Shown here: one piece after another, positions 1-5,827 of the stretch
Layout of the letters: each line of letters opens with the position of its first letter
Position numbering within the stretch: the first letter of the stretch is position 1
Assembly (NCBI GenBank): GCA_027327845.1
Contig: DAHVYC010000002.1
Location: 1-22,287 of the forward strand
DNA length: 22,287 nucleotides
Reading direction: 5' to 3'
From: Candidatus Nomurabacteria bacterium
GTDB taxonomy: Bacteria; Patescibacteriota; Minisyncoccia; Phycocordibacterales; UBA9973
Program-made: the position numbers and the translations under genes
The notes under the pieces: generated by a model
The model's input: the letters and a program-made list of their open reading frames with translations, nothing else
Database searches by the model: none
Told to the model about the DNA's origin: nothing

Positions 1-606
1 ATAATATCCGCTTTTGTAATTTATTTTATGTTCACCCATAAAATCATAGGTAGTTCTTTCAACATCTGTAGTATCGTTGTATAAATTATCCAGTCCTCTT
101 ATGTTTGGATCATCAGTATCAGATTTTTCTATATGTCTTTCATACCAGTTTCCCCACATTTGATAATATTCCTTTGGGGAATGATACGATAAAGCGGTTA
201 TAGCGAGTATTCCAACAGGCAAGGTGACATATTTTGAGTACCATTTTTTTAATGGTTTGGGTATTTTTTCTATTAGTTTTTTGAGGTTCTTTTTATTTTC
301 GTCTTTAGTGAGTTTTTCAAGTTTTTGTTCTACCAATTGGGAGTTTTTTTCTTCTATATCATCTTCTGTTCTCTCTATCGTCTTATCAAGTTTCGATTCC
401 ATTTCTTCTCGTTCTAGAACCGCTATTTCTTCCATCAAGGTATTGATTAATTTCTTAGTTTCTACGATTTTTTCTTGTTCTTTCTCAAAATTTACCTTCG
501 TTTCCTGTAGTTTTTTAGAGATTTCCAAAAAGCTTTTCTCTAGCTGTTCCAGTTTGTCAGTTTCCTCTATATTTTGATTTGTATTTATGGGAGAATTTTC
601 CGCCAT
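1..606 (-). CDS. Partial hypothetical coiled-coil protein with a possible membrane segment
   Basis: The reading frame opens with ATG at 606 on the minus strand and stays open for 202 codons to the left edge, so the C-terminus is missing. Residues about 15-120 are highly charged, rich in Glu and Lys, with heptad-like spacing that suggests a long coiled coil. Residues about 126-141 (YVTLPVGILAITALSY) form a short hydrophobic stretch that may be a membrane segment. The part after it is hydrophilic and rich in Tyr, Trp and Asp. A TATAAT lies at 623-618, eleven bases before the start. I do not recognise the family. The gene diverges from the leader RNA region and LysM gene to its right. Confidence 0.75.
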   Translation of the reverse strand, partial: MAENSPINTNQNIEETDKLEQLEKSFLEISKKLQETKVNFEKEQEKIVETKKLINTLMEEIAVLEREEMESKLDKTIERTEDDIEEKNSQLVEQKLEKLTKDENKKNLKKLIEKIPKPLKKWYSKYVTLPVGILAITALSYHSPKEYYQMWGNWYERHIEKSDTDDPNIRGLDNLYNDTTDVERTTYDFMGEHKINYKSGYY

Positions 607-636
607 AATGTTGTTATATTATAAAACCAAAGCCAA

Positions 637-657
637 TTTATGCCTAATTTTATGCCT
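637..657. repeat. Short direct repeat TTTATGCCT x2
   Basis: The 9-mer TTTATGCCT occurs at 637-645 and 649-657 with a 12-base period, and a further ATGCC follows near 670. It lies just upstream of the promoter of the leftmost gene. It could be an operator, but a chance AT-rich repeat is also possible. Confidence 0.3.
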
Positions 658-705
658 TTTTGATATTAAATGCCTTATATAAATTATGTATTATTTATAA
701 TATTT

Positions 706-893
706 GTCAACTTGTTTTCCACAACAGGGTTGACTTAACCCCCCTATTGGGCTACCCTATTAGGAGCGATTGGACAGGAGCACGGAATCAATGGTTGTAT
801 GACAGAAAAGACAGTAACCATCGCGGGAACCTTATCCACCAAAGGTGGATGCAACTCTAATCAGGTCGTAATTCTACCCTTATTTAAAAGGGT
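706..893 (+). ncRNA. Candidate structured leader RNA upstream of the LysM-M23 gene
   Basis: This stretch has no convincing coding content but carries several stem-loops in a row. They are: GTCAAC 706-711 with GTTGAC 729-734, or the competing GGGTT 727-731 with AACCC 737-741; CCTA..GGG/CCC..TAGG around 744-763; ATGGTT 791-796 with AACCAT 816-821; ATCCACC 834-840 with GGTGGAT 844-850 around an AAA loop; and ACCCTT 876-881 with AAGGGT 888-893. GGGTTGA 727-733 could also pair with TCTACCC 873-879 to close a multibranch fold. The region is moderately GC-rich inside AT-rich flanks. A regulatory leader for the cell-wall hydrolase is an inference. I could not match a known riboswitch class. Confidence 0.4.
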
Positions 894-927
894 TAAAAAG
901 GAAATCTCGCGGTAATTCATTTGTTTC

Positions 928-2058
928 ATAAAACCTCAATTTAAAATATTCAGCCTTATTCTAGCCTTTTCCCTTGCTTTCGGGGTGTTTTTCACGCCCT
1001 CAATGGTTGAAGCTGGGATCCTTTCTTCTTTGTTTGGAAGCGAGGCTTCTGCCGATGCAGTTACCAGCCTTTCCGACCCTGCCCCTAAAAGTATTAAGAA
1101 TTCCCAAACTCTGGCGCTTCTACAGGCTGACATATCCACTCCGGCGCTGAAGAACGACGGAAATACAAGCCAAACTGGCGTAAAAAATGATGCAAGCGTA
1201 AACATAGTTTCCGATAGCGCTCTTCTCCCCGCCGTGAACCATATGAGCATTCCCGGAGAGAACGAAGTTGGAGAATCCTACTCTGATCAAGTAAGCGTGT
1301 ACGTGGTTAGAGAAGGCGATTCCATCTCAAAGATAGCGGACATGTTTGACGTATCTGTAAATACCATTCTTTCAGCTAATGACTTAAAGAAGGGTGAGAA
1401 AATTAAGGAGGGTGATGTTCTTTTTATCCTTCCTGTTTCCGGAATTGAACATACTGTCACCAAAGGGCAGACATTAAAGAGCATAGCTAAGATGTATAAA
1501 GTTGATGCTTCAGATATAGCCCAGTTTAACGGTTTATCAGATGATTCAGCACTAGCCGTCGGAGACAAAATTATGATTCCTGGTGGAGAAATGATAGATG
1601 AAGGAGGCGACAAACCGGCTTCCAACTTGGGCACATCCGTGGCAAGAGATGAGAATTACTACAAGAGTCACCCACTTAAAAATTTGGCTGGGTATTTCAT
1701 AAATCCAGTTCCGACAGGACACAAAACTCAAGGTCTTCATGGACCTGGACATAGAGGCATAGATATTGGAGCTCCTAAAGGCACTCCTATATATGCATCT
1801 GCATCTGGCACAGTCTTCTTCGCTCGCATGGGATGGAATGGAGGATATGGGAATTTGGTTATTATAGATCATCCGAATGGTACAAGAACTCTCTATGCCC
1901 ATCAGACAAAAATTGCAACGCATACCGGTGATGAAGTTAAGCAAGGAGAGATAATCGGCTATGTCGGTTCCACCGGACACTCCACCGGACCGCACCTTCA
2001 CTTTGAAGTTTTCAATGCTAAAAACCCAGGCGCCGACTGGAGCTGGGCAAACAGATAA
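928..2058 (+). CDS. Secreted LysM and M23-peptidase peptidoglycan hydrolase
   Basis: This is a likely exported endopeptidase that cuts peptide cross-links of peptidoglycan. Counted from 928 the product is 376 residues. It has a signal peptide at about 1-29 (KPQFK, a hydrophobic core, then VEA), a Ser/Asp-rich spacer, two LysM modules at about 124-169 and 172-218 that should bind glycan, and a C-terminal M23 domain at about 265-362. Family zinc ligands are visible as HRGID (H275, D279) and HLHFE (H356, H358), with a supporting YAH (H325). The start is a problem. Between the stop at 913-915 and GTG at 985 there is no ATG, GTG or TTG in frame, yet starting at 985 would remove most of the signal peptide. 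I chose ATA at 928 as the most signal-like position; ATT at 919 is the alternative. A terminator follows directly. Confidence 0.85.
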   Translation: MKPQFKIFSLILAFSLAFGVFFTPSMVEAGILSSLFGSEASADAVTSLSDPAPKSIKNSQTLALLQADISTPALKNDGNTSQTGVKNDASVNIVSDSALLPAVNHMSIPGENEVGESYSDQVSVYVVREGDSISKIADMFDVSVNTILSANDLKKGEKIKEGDVLFILPVSGIEHTVTKGQTLKSIAKMYKVDASDIAQFNGLSDDSALAVGDKIMIPGGEMIDEGGDKPASNLGTSVARDENYYKSHPLKNLAGYFINPVPTGHKTQGLHGPGHRGIDIGAPKGTPIYASASGTVFFARMGWNGGYGNLVIIDHPNGTRTLYAHQTKIATHTGDEVKQGEIIGYVGSTGHSTGPHLHFEVFNAKNPGADWSWANR

Positions 2059-2077
2059 TATTTTAGTTTAGTTGAGT

Positions 2078-2110
2078 TTAAAAAATCGCAAATCCTTTGC
2101 GATTTTTTAA
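2078..2110. terminator. Two-way intrinsic terminator between LysM-M23 and ZIP genes
   Basis: A perfect 15-base-pair inverted repeat (2078-2092 and 2096-2110) has a tcc loop. Its GC-containing centre TCGCAAA/TTTGCGA is flanked by runs of A and T, so it can work in both directions. The convergent genes end at 2058 (+) and 2111 (-). Confidence 0.9.
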
Positions 2111-2842
2111 TTACACCCCAGCCAGTTTTATGGCTGTGTAGAGTACAACTACTCCGAGTATTGTAGCTCCGGTGGTCCACATTGTCGGATGGCTGTGGTG
2201 GCTTTCCGGTAAAAGGTCAGAAGCTCCTATATACAAGAAAAAGCCTGTAAATACAGCTAAAATTATACCCAATGTTTGTTCCGGGACGGAGAAAAATAGA
2301 GTGGAAATTATACCGAGTACCGGTGCTATGGCGTCCAGCGAGAGCCATTTAAATGCTTGTGCGCGCGTGCCTGAATTTTTCAAAATCATATTCACAGTAT
2401 TAATGCCATCAGAGAAATCATGCACTAATACGGCCACGGCAACTATTGCCCCTACCACACTTGATACTTGGAAAGCGAGGCCTATAGCCATACCATCGAG
2501 GAAACTATGAGTAGAGAGACTCCCAGCTCCCAGTATTCCCCTGTTGTTCAGACTGCAATTATCGTTTTCATGTTCATGAGTCCCGTGCGAATGGAAAAAG
2601 ATTACTCTGTCCAAAACCATATAAACTATAAAGCCTAAAGCAGCGATGGATGTTATAGTGTTGGCTTGGTAATTTTTCCCTGCCAGGTCGAGCGCTTCCG
2701 GCAAGAGATCAAAAAAAGCCACACCGATTACCGCTCCGGCTGAAAACCCTAGAATCAAGTGTAATTTATCTTTAAAACGCAAGGCAAATAATCCACCAAG
2801 GAAAGTAGAAACCAATGTAGCGATAGTTATCAAAATTATCAT
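2111..2842 (-). CDS. ZIP family divalent metal transporter
   Basis: This 243-residue membrane protein has about eight hydrophobic segments, as in ZIP transporters that move zinc or other divalent metals into the cytoplasm. ZIP signature segments are visible: HSFLDGMAIG (H112, D116) and HDFSDGINTV (H141, D145), the metal-site helices. A His-rich cytoplasmic loop, HSHGTHEHE, lies at about 84-92. FDLLPEA and SDLLPESHHSH match other family positions. The substrate metal cannot be told from sequence. The start ATG at 2842 lies one base after the discriminator base of tRNA-Gly(TCC), so there is no room for a Shine-Dalgarno site outside the tRNA. 3' processing of the tRNA would release a nearly leaderless mRNA. 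The gene ends at the shared terminator. Confidence 0.93.
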   Translation of the reverse strand: MIILITIATLVSTFLGGLFALRFKDKLHLILGFSAGAVIGVAFFDLLPEALDLAGKNYQANTITSIAALGFIVYMVLDRVIFFHSHGTHEHENDNCSLNNRGILGAGSLSTHSFLDGMAIGLAFQVSSVVGAIVAVAVLVHDFSDGINTVNMILKNSGTRAQAFKWLSLDAIAPVLGIISTLFFSVPEQTLGIILAVFTGFFLYIGASDLLPESHHSHPTMWTTGATILGVVVLYTAIKLAGV

Positions 2843-2843
2843 G

Positions 2844-2914
2844 TGCGGGATAGGGGAATCGAACCCCTGACCACAGTTTGGAAAACTGTTATTATACCAT
2901 TTAACTAATCCCGC
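2844..2914 (-). tRNA. tRNA-Gly (anticodon TCC)
   Basis: A full cloverleaf of 71 bases is visible. The acceptor stem is GCGGGAT/ATCCCGC, the anticodon stem-loop is ACAGT-TTTCCAA-ACTGT with anticodon TCC, and the T arm is AGGGG-TTCGATT-CCCCT. The discriminator is A. CCA is not encoded; the next bases are CAT, whose AT begins the ZIP start codon. Confidence 0.95.
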
Positions 2915-2930
2915 AAAGTAAACGAAGGAC

Positions 2931-3004
2931 TGGTCGGGCTGCTGGGAATCGAACCCAGTCTAAACGCTCCCAAAGCGCTTGTACTACCGGTATACTACAG
3001 CCCG
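2931..3004 (-). tRNA. tRNA-Pro (anticodon TGG), CCA encoded
   Basis: The acceptor stem is CGGGCTG/CAGCCCG, the anticodon loop TTTGGGA gives anticodon TGG, and the T arm is CTGGG-TTCGATT-CCCAG. The discriminator A is followed by an encoded CCA (2933-2931), unlike the other four tRNAs here. It lies 16 bases upstream of tRNA-Gly(TCC) on the same strand, so the two are probably co-transcribed with the ZIP gene. Its 5' half is copied at 3068-3097. Confidence 0.95.
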
Positions 3005-3040
3005 AAATTGATCTTCAATATAATTTAGGCTTTATACCTT

Positions 3041-3054
3041 AGCGCTTAAGCGCT
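3041..3054. repeat. Perfect 14-bp palindrome AGCGCTTAAGCGCT
   Basis: This self-complementary sequence lies between tRNA-Pro and the copy of its 5' half. Its GCGCTT matches the edge of the copied tRNA fragment, which may point to a recombination history. It could also form a small hairpin in the tRNA precursor. Confidence 0.7.
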
Positions 3055-3067
3055 CTCTAAAAAAGAG

Positions 3068-3097
3068 GCGCTTGTACTACCGGTATACTACAGCCCG
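3068..3097 (-). pseudogene. tRNA-Pro 5'-half fragment (30-bp exact copy)
   Basis: Thirty bases identical to 2975-3004 cover the acceptor 5' strand, the D arm and the 5' side of the anticodon stem of tRNA-Pro(TGG). There is no matching 3' half, so this cannot fold as a tRNA. It lies 93 bases upstream of the intact gene on the same strand. A partial duplication or a recombination scar is the simplest reading. Confidence 0.85.
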
Positions 3098-3112
3098 TGC
3101 CAATTTAAAATA

Positions 3113-3523
3113 TCATAAAATAATATCTTCCACAACTTTTATCTTTGCTTTTTTGTTTTTTATATCAAGAAATACGACAAATAAATCTGCTTGCCATTCC
3201 TTTTCTTCATCTATATTTTTACTTAATAGATAAGTTTGAATTGTTCTAGACATTCTTTTAAGTTTCCATGGATGCATATTATCTTCTGGCTTATAGGAGT
3301 CTAGTGTTTCATATGAAACTGACTTTATATTATCTCTTGATACTGACTTTACCTCTATGAAGTGAATTTTATTGGCTTTTTCCGCTACGATATCTAGTTC
3401 ACCCCATTTTTTAGTGTAATTTCTGTCTTTTATTGAAAATCCGTGTTTCATAAGAAACTTAACGACTATGTTTTCACCAATTTCCCCAATCTTTTGTGTT
3501 TCTGATGTAAAAACTTTTGGCAT
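3113..3523 (-). CDS. YraN/UPF0102 family nuclease-like protein
   Basis: This 136-residue protein matches the length and pattern of the YraN (UPF0102) family, which has a PD-(D/E)XK nuclease-like fold and a poorly known cellular role. Family signatures are visible: GEIGENIVVKFL near residues 13-24, GELDIVA at 41-47 and FIEVKS at 55-60. These supply the Glu, Asp and Glu-x-Lys expected of the fold, so the active site looks intact. It ends with TGA, which together with the other stops supports the standard code. The start ATG at 3523 has no clear Shine-Dalgarno site. It is preceded by repeated TTCTAG motifs and the parS/DnaA-box region. Confidence 0.85.
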   Translation of the reverse strand: MPKVFTSETQKIGEIGENIVVKFLMKHGFSIKDRNYTKKWGELDIVAEKANKIHFIEVKSVSRDNIKSVSYETLDSYKPEDNMHPWKLKRMSRTIQTYLLSKNIDEEKEWQADLFVVFLDIKNKKAKIKVVEDIIL

Positions 3524-3530
3524 ATGAATT

Positions 3531-3553
3531 AGGTTCTAGTTTCTAGGTTCTAG
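3531..3553. repeat. Direct repeat AGGTTCTAG x2
   Basis: AGGTTCTAG occurs at 3531-3539 and 3545-3553, with a third TTCTAG between the copies. Three TTAGT-like words follow within 40 bases. They lie upstream of the YraN start and beside the parS-like sites. Their function is unknown. Confidence 0.4.
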
Positions 3554-3585
3554 CAACTATTACTTAGTTATTAGTCATTAATATT

Positions 3586-3601
3586 AGTTTCATGTTAAAC
3601 A
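3586..3601. promoter_or_regulatory. Degenerate parS-like palindrome
   Basis: AGTTTCATGTTAAACA matches the Bacillus parS consensus (TGTTTCACGTGAAACA) at 13 of 16 positions, though the CACGTG centre is broken. It lies 27 bases from a better match at 3613-3628. Confidence 0.35.
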
Positions 3602-3612
3602 TATGTCATAAT

Positions 3613-3628
3613 TCTGTCACGTGAAACA
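3613..3628. promoter_or_regulatory. Candidate parS (ParB-binding) site
   Basis: TCTGTCACGTGAAACA matches the 16-base consensus TGTTTCACGTGAAACA at 14 positions, including the CACGTG centre and the whole right half GTGAAACA. ParB sites of this type are conserved across most bacterial phyla and cluster near the origin. No parB gene lies in this window. Confidence 0.55.
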
Positions 3629-3780
3629 TTTTTAATAAAAATCAATGTCTTTTACAATATATCCTTATTTTATAAGGTATTTTTAATAAAAATCACTCAT
3701 TATTTACCATAAAAGACACATTTTATTGTGTCCTTTATAAACATTTCCAACATAGTTATCCACAATTTTTAATAAAAATC
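3629..3780. repeat. Three copies of TTTTTAATAAAAATC
   Basis: Exact 15-base copies lie at 3629-3643, 3680-3694 and 3766-3780, all in the same orientation. Each holds a near-palindrome, TTTTTA-A-TAAAAA. The first touches the parS candidate and the third follows the DnaA box by one base. They may be protein-binding iterons or an unwinding element. Confidence 0.7.
3756..3764 (+). promoter_or_regulatory. Perfect DnaA box TTATCCACA
   Basis: This is an exact match to the consensus DnaA-binding 9-mer in the 324-base non-coding stretch 3524-3847. Only one exact copy was seen here, so an origin is not shown by this alone. Confidence 0.5.
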
Positions 3781-3847
3781 CCATAGTATAAGGGTAATTA
3801 TAAGAGACAATTTAACGGACAGTTTCTATTATCAAAAATTTAAATTG

Positions 3848-3918
3848 TGCGGCCAGGGAGAATCGGACTCCCGTCTCATCCTTGGCAAGGACGTGTTCTA
3901 CCACTAAACCATGACCGC
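3848..3918 (-). tRNA. tRNA-Gly (anticodon GCC)
   Basis: The 71-base cloverleaf has acceptor stem GCGGTCA/TGGCCGC, anticodon stem-loop CGTCC-TTGCCAA-GGATG with anticodon GCC, and T arm CGGGA-GTCCGATT-CTCCC region. The discriminator is A and CCA is not encoded. It is the second glycine tRNA in the window and reads GGC and GGU codons. Confidence 0.95.
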
Positions 3919-4021
3919 ATTTAAAAAAATATTTTATTTACTTTAATTTTTACCAGTGAATATTATATTATTTTAGATAAATTAATGCAATTACAAAATT
4001 ATCCTTATATTTCAAGCTAAT

Positions 4022-4049
4022 TTGTTAATTTTTTTAAAAAGTGTAAAAT
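4022..4049 (+). promoter_or_regulatory. Promoter for tRNA-Arg and cca
   Basis: TTGTTA (4022-4027), a 16-base spacer and TGTAAAAT with -10 TAAAAT (4044-4049) lie 21 bases before tRNA-Arg. The surrounding 3919-4070 is very AT-rich and holds nothing else I can support. Confidence 0.5.
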
Positions 4050-4070
4050 ATATAACGTTAAAACGTAATA

Positions 4071-4142
4071 GCACCCGTGGTGAAATGGATATCACTCTGG
4101 TCTTCGGAACCAGCATTGAGGGTTCGAATCCTTCCGGGTGCA
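4071..4142 (+). tRNA. tRNA-Arg (anticodon TCG)
   Basis: The 72-base cloverleaf has acceptor stem GCACCCG/CGGGTGC, anticodon stem-loop CTGGT-CTTCGGA-ACCAG with anticodon TCG, and a T arm containing GGTTCGAATCC. The discriminator is A and CCA is not encoded. The CCA-adding enzyme gene starts ten bases downstream on the same strand. Confidence 0.95.
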
Positions 4143-4152
4143 CAAAATTTTT

Positions 4153-5799
4153 ATGCAAACTATAAAAAACTTAATATCAAAAATTCCAAAGGAAGTTTCA
4201 TATGTAACGGATACCTTAGAAAATGCCGGGTTTGAAGCATACTTGGTGGGTGGATGTGTCCGTGATATTTTGATGGATAGGAAACCAAAAGACTGGGATA
4301 TTACAACCAACGCAAAACCAGATCAAATAATAGGTTTATTTAATAAGACTGTATATGAAAATGAATTTGGTACAGTAATAGTATGTGTTCCATATGAAAC
4401 AAACACACTTGATGTTTCGCGCCTGTCCGCCAAAGCTTCAGCGTCGGCGGATGAAACCCTAAGGCAAATAGAGGTTACACCCTATAGGGTAGAAACAAAA
4501 TATAGTGATTTTAGGCATCCGGATGAAGTAAAATTTAGTGAAAAACTTGAAGATGATTTGAAAAGGCGTGATTTTACGGTAAATGCTATGGCCTTTAGAG
4601 TAAAAGGACACACAAATGATAGCAATAAAAATACTAATGGACAGATGGTTGATTTATACGAAGGGCAGAAAGATATAAAGGACAGAATTTTAAAATCTGT
4701 CGGCAACCCCGATGATCGTTTTAAGGAAGATGCGCTTAGAATGTTGAGAGCTGTTCGCATATCTTTACAACTTGGATTTTCTGTGTCGTATGAAAGTAGC
4801 GAAAGTATTTTAAAAAATGCCGATTTAATAAAAAAAATATCAAAGGAGAGAATAAGAGATGAGTTTTTAAAAATAATTTCTTCAGAGCATCCTTCTGTGG
4901 GTATGGTTATGCTCCAAAAATTTGGTTTATTAAAGCACATAATTCCGGAACTTGAAGAAGGTATAGATTGCAGGCAGGGAGGGGAACATATTTATGATGT
5001 GTGGAATCACTTGCTTAATGCTTTGCAGCATTCAGCAGATAAAAATTGGCCAGTTGAGGTCAGGCTCGCGGCGCTTTTCCATGATATAGGCAAACCAAGG
5101 AGTAGGAGACTAGCGGAGCCGATGAACAATTTAGCATGGTCTGGCCAGGATAGGGATCCCGGGGACCGAGGACCTGATAAATTGCTTAGCAGGGGAGCAA
5201 AGTCTGCAAAAAAAGAATTTACTTTTTATGGGCATGAAGTTATAAGCGCAAAGATGGCAAAAAATATATTGGAACGATTAAAATTTTCCAAGAAAGAAAT
5301 TGAATTGGTCGAGAAGCTGGTACGCAACCATATGTTTTTCTCAGACACCGAACAAATTACTCTTTCGGCGGTACGCAGAATTATAAAGAAAGTCGGTCCG
5401 GAAAATATTTGGCTTTTAATGAATGTACGCGAGTGCGATAGAGTGGGTATGAGGAAAAAAGAGGCACCATATCGCTTGAGAAAATATTTTGCCATGATAG
5501 AAGAGGCCCTGCATGATCCGGTATCTGTGTCTCAACTAAAAATAGATGGCAATTTTATGATCAAAAAGCTTGGCATAACCCCAGGGCCGAGAATGGGCTC
5601 AATTTTACATGCACTTCTAGAGGAAGTTTTAGATGATCCCGCAAAAAATACCGAAGAACACCTGTCAGATTTGGCAAAATCTCTTAATATGCTTCCGGAT
5701 GACGCCCTGCAGACATTGGGGGATAGGGGAAAAGAGAAAAAAGAAAAACTTGAAGAAGAAGAGGTTGGAAAACTACATGCTAAACATGGAGTAAAATAG
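4153..5799 (+). CDS. cca: CCA-adding enzyme / tRNA nucleotidyltransferase with HD domain
   Basis: This 548-residue class II nucleotidyltransferase adds or repairs the 3' CCA of tRNAs, which most tRNAs here need because they do not encode it. Family motifs are visible: GGCVRD at 33-38, the metal-binding DWD at 47-49, RRDFTVNAM at 138-146, and a C-terminal HD phosphohydrolase-type domain with FHDIGKP at about 309-315. I chose ATG at 4153; the upstream GTG at 4138 lies inside tRNA-Arg. Two stretches look inserted relative to the family: residues about 86-106 and about 320-353. Both coincide with inverted-repeat DNA (4414-4457 and 5115-5205), and both keep the frame. The second replaces the short loop between HDIGKPR and FTFYGHE. 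No Shine-Dalgarno site is visible. The gene probably shares a transcript with tRNA-Arg. Confidence 0.95.
   Translation: MQTIKNLISKIPKEVSYVTDTLENAGFEAYLVGGCVRDILMDRKPKDWDITTNAKPDQIIGLFNKTVYENEFGTVIVCVPYETNTLDVSRLSAKASASADETLRQIEVTPYRVETKYSDFRHPDEVKFSEKLEDDLKRRDFTVNAMAFRVKGHTNDSNKNTNGQMVDLYEGQKDIKDRILKSVGNPDDRFKEDALRMLRAVRISLQLGFSVSYESSESILKNADLIKKISKERIRDEFLKIISSEHPSVGMVMLQKFGLLKHIIPELEEGIDCRQGGEHIYDVWNHLLNALQHSADKNWPVEVRLAALFHDIGKPRSRRLAEPMNNLAWSGQDRDPGDRGPDKLLSRGAKSAKKEFTFYGHEVISAKMAKNILERLKFSKKEIELVEKLVRNHMFFSDTEQITLSAVRRIIKKVGPENIWLLMNVRECDRVGMRKKEAPYRLRKYFAMIEEALHDPVSVSQLKIDGNFMIKKLGITPGPRMGSILHALLEEVLDDPAKNTEEHLSDLAKSLNMLPDDALQTLGDRGKEKKEKLEEEEVGKLHAKHGVK
4414..4457. repeat. Inverted-repeat insertion 1 inside cca
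   Basis: GTTTC (4414-4418) and TCCGCC (4426-4431) are mirrored by GGCGGA (4446-4451) and GAAAC (4453-4457). It encodes about 15 low-complexity residues (Ser, Ala and Lys rich) between two conserved parts of the nucleotidyltransferase domain. The GC-rich arms differ from the AT-rich gene around them, which suggests an inserted element. Confidence 0.55.
5115..5205. repeat. Structured repeat element inside cca (copy A)
   Basis: Arms CAATTTA (5127-5133) and TAAATTG (5178-5184) enclose a GC-rich core at 5132-5177 that contains GGTCTGGCC, GGGATCCC and GAGGACC. The reverse complement of a segment in comM (20482-20527) aligns with this core, with about 80% identity by eye over about 46 bases. The element is translated in frame as residues about 321-353 of the CCA enzyme, inside the HD domain loop. 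Confidence 0.75.
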
Positions 5800-5801
5800 A
5801 A

Positions 5802-5817
5802 AAATTCATAAGAATTT
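5802..5817. terminator. Weak two-way hairpin between convergent genes
   Basis: AAATTC (5802-5807), loop ATAA and GAATTT (5812-5817) are flanked by A runs. It sits in the 28-base gap between the cca stop and the stop of the minus-strand acylphosphatase-like gene. The stem is short and AT-rich, so termination is uncertain. Confidence 0.35.
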
Positions 5818-5827
5818 AAAAGGTTTA

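Noticed and set aside
660..860. A 66-codon plus-strand reading frame
   Set aside because: It runs through the hairpin-rich leader, has no start signal, and its composition does not look like protein.
706..893. c-di-AMP (ydaO) or other known riboswitch in the LysM-M23 leader
   Set aside because: The gene context fits, but I could not find the conserved ydaO segments or signatures of the TPP, cobalamin, FMN, SAM or T-box classes. It is reported only as an unassigned structured RNA.
3629..3780. The repeated 15-mers as a CRISPR array
   Set aside because: There are only three copies, they are short and AT-only apart from one base, the spacing is unequal (51 and 86 bases), and there are no cas genes.
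4138..4152. Upstream GTG start for cca
   Set aside because: This codon lies inside the acceptor stem of tRNA-Arg. ATG at 4153 gives a normal N-terminus.
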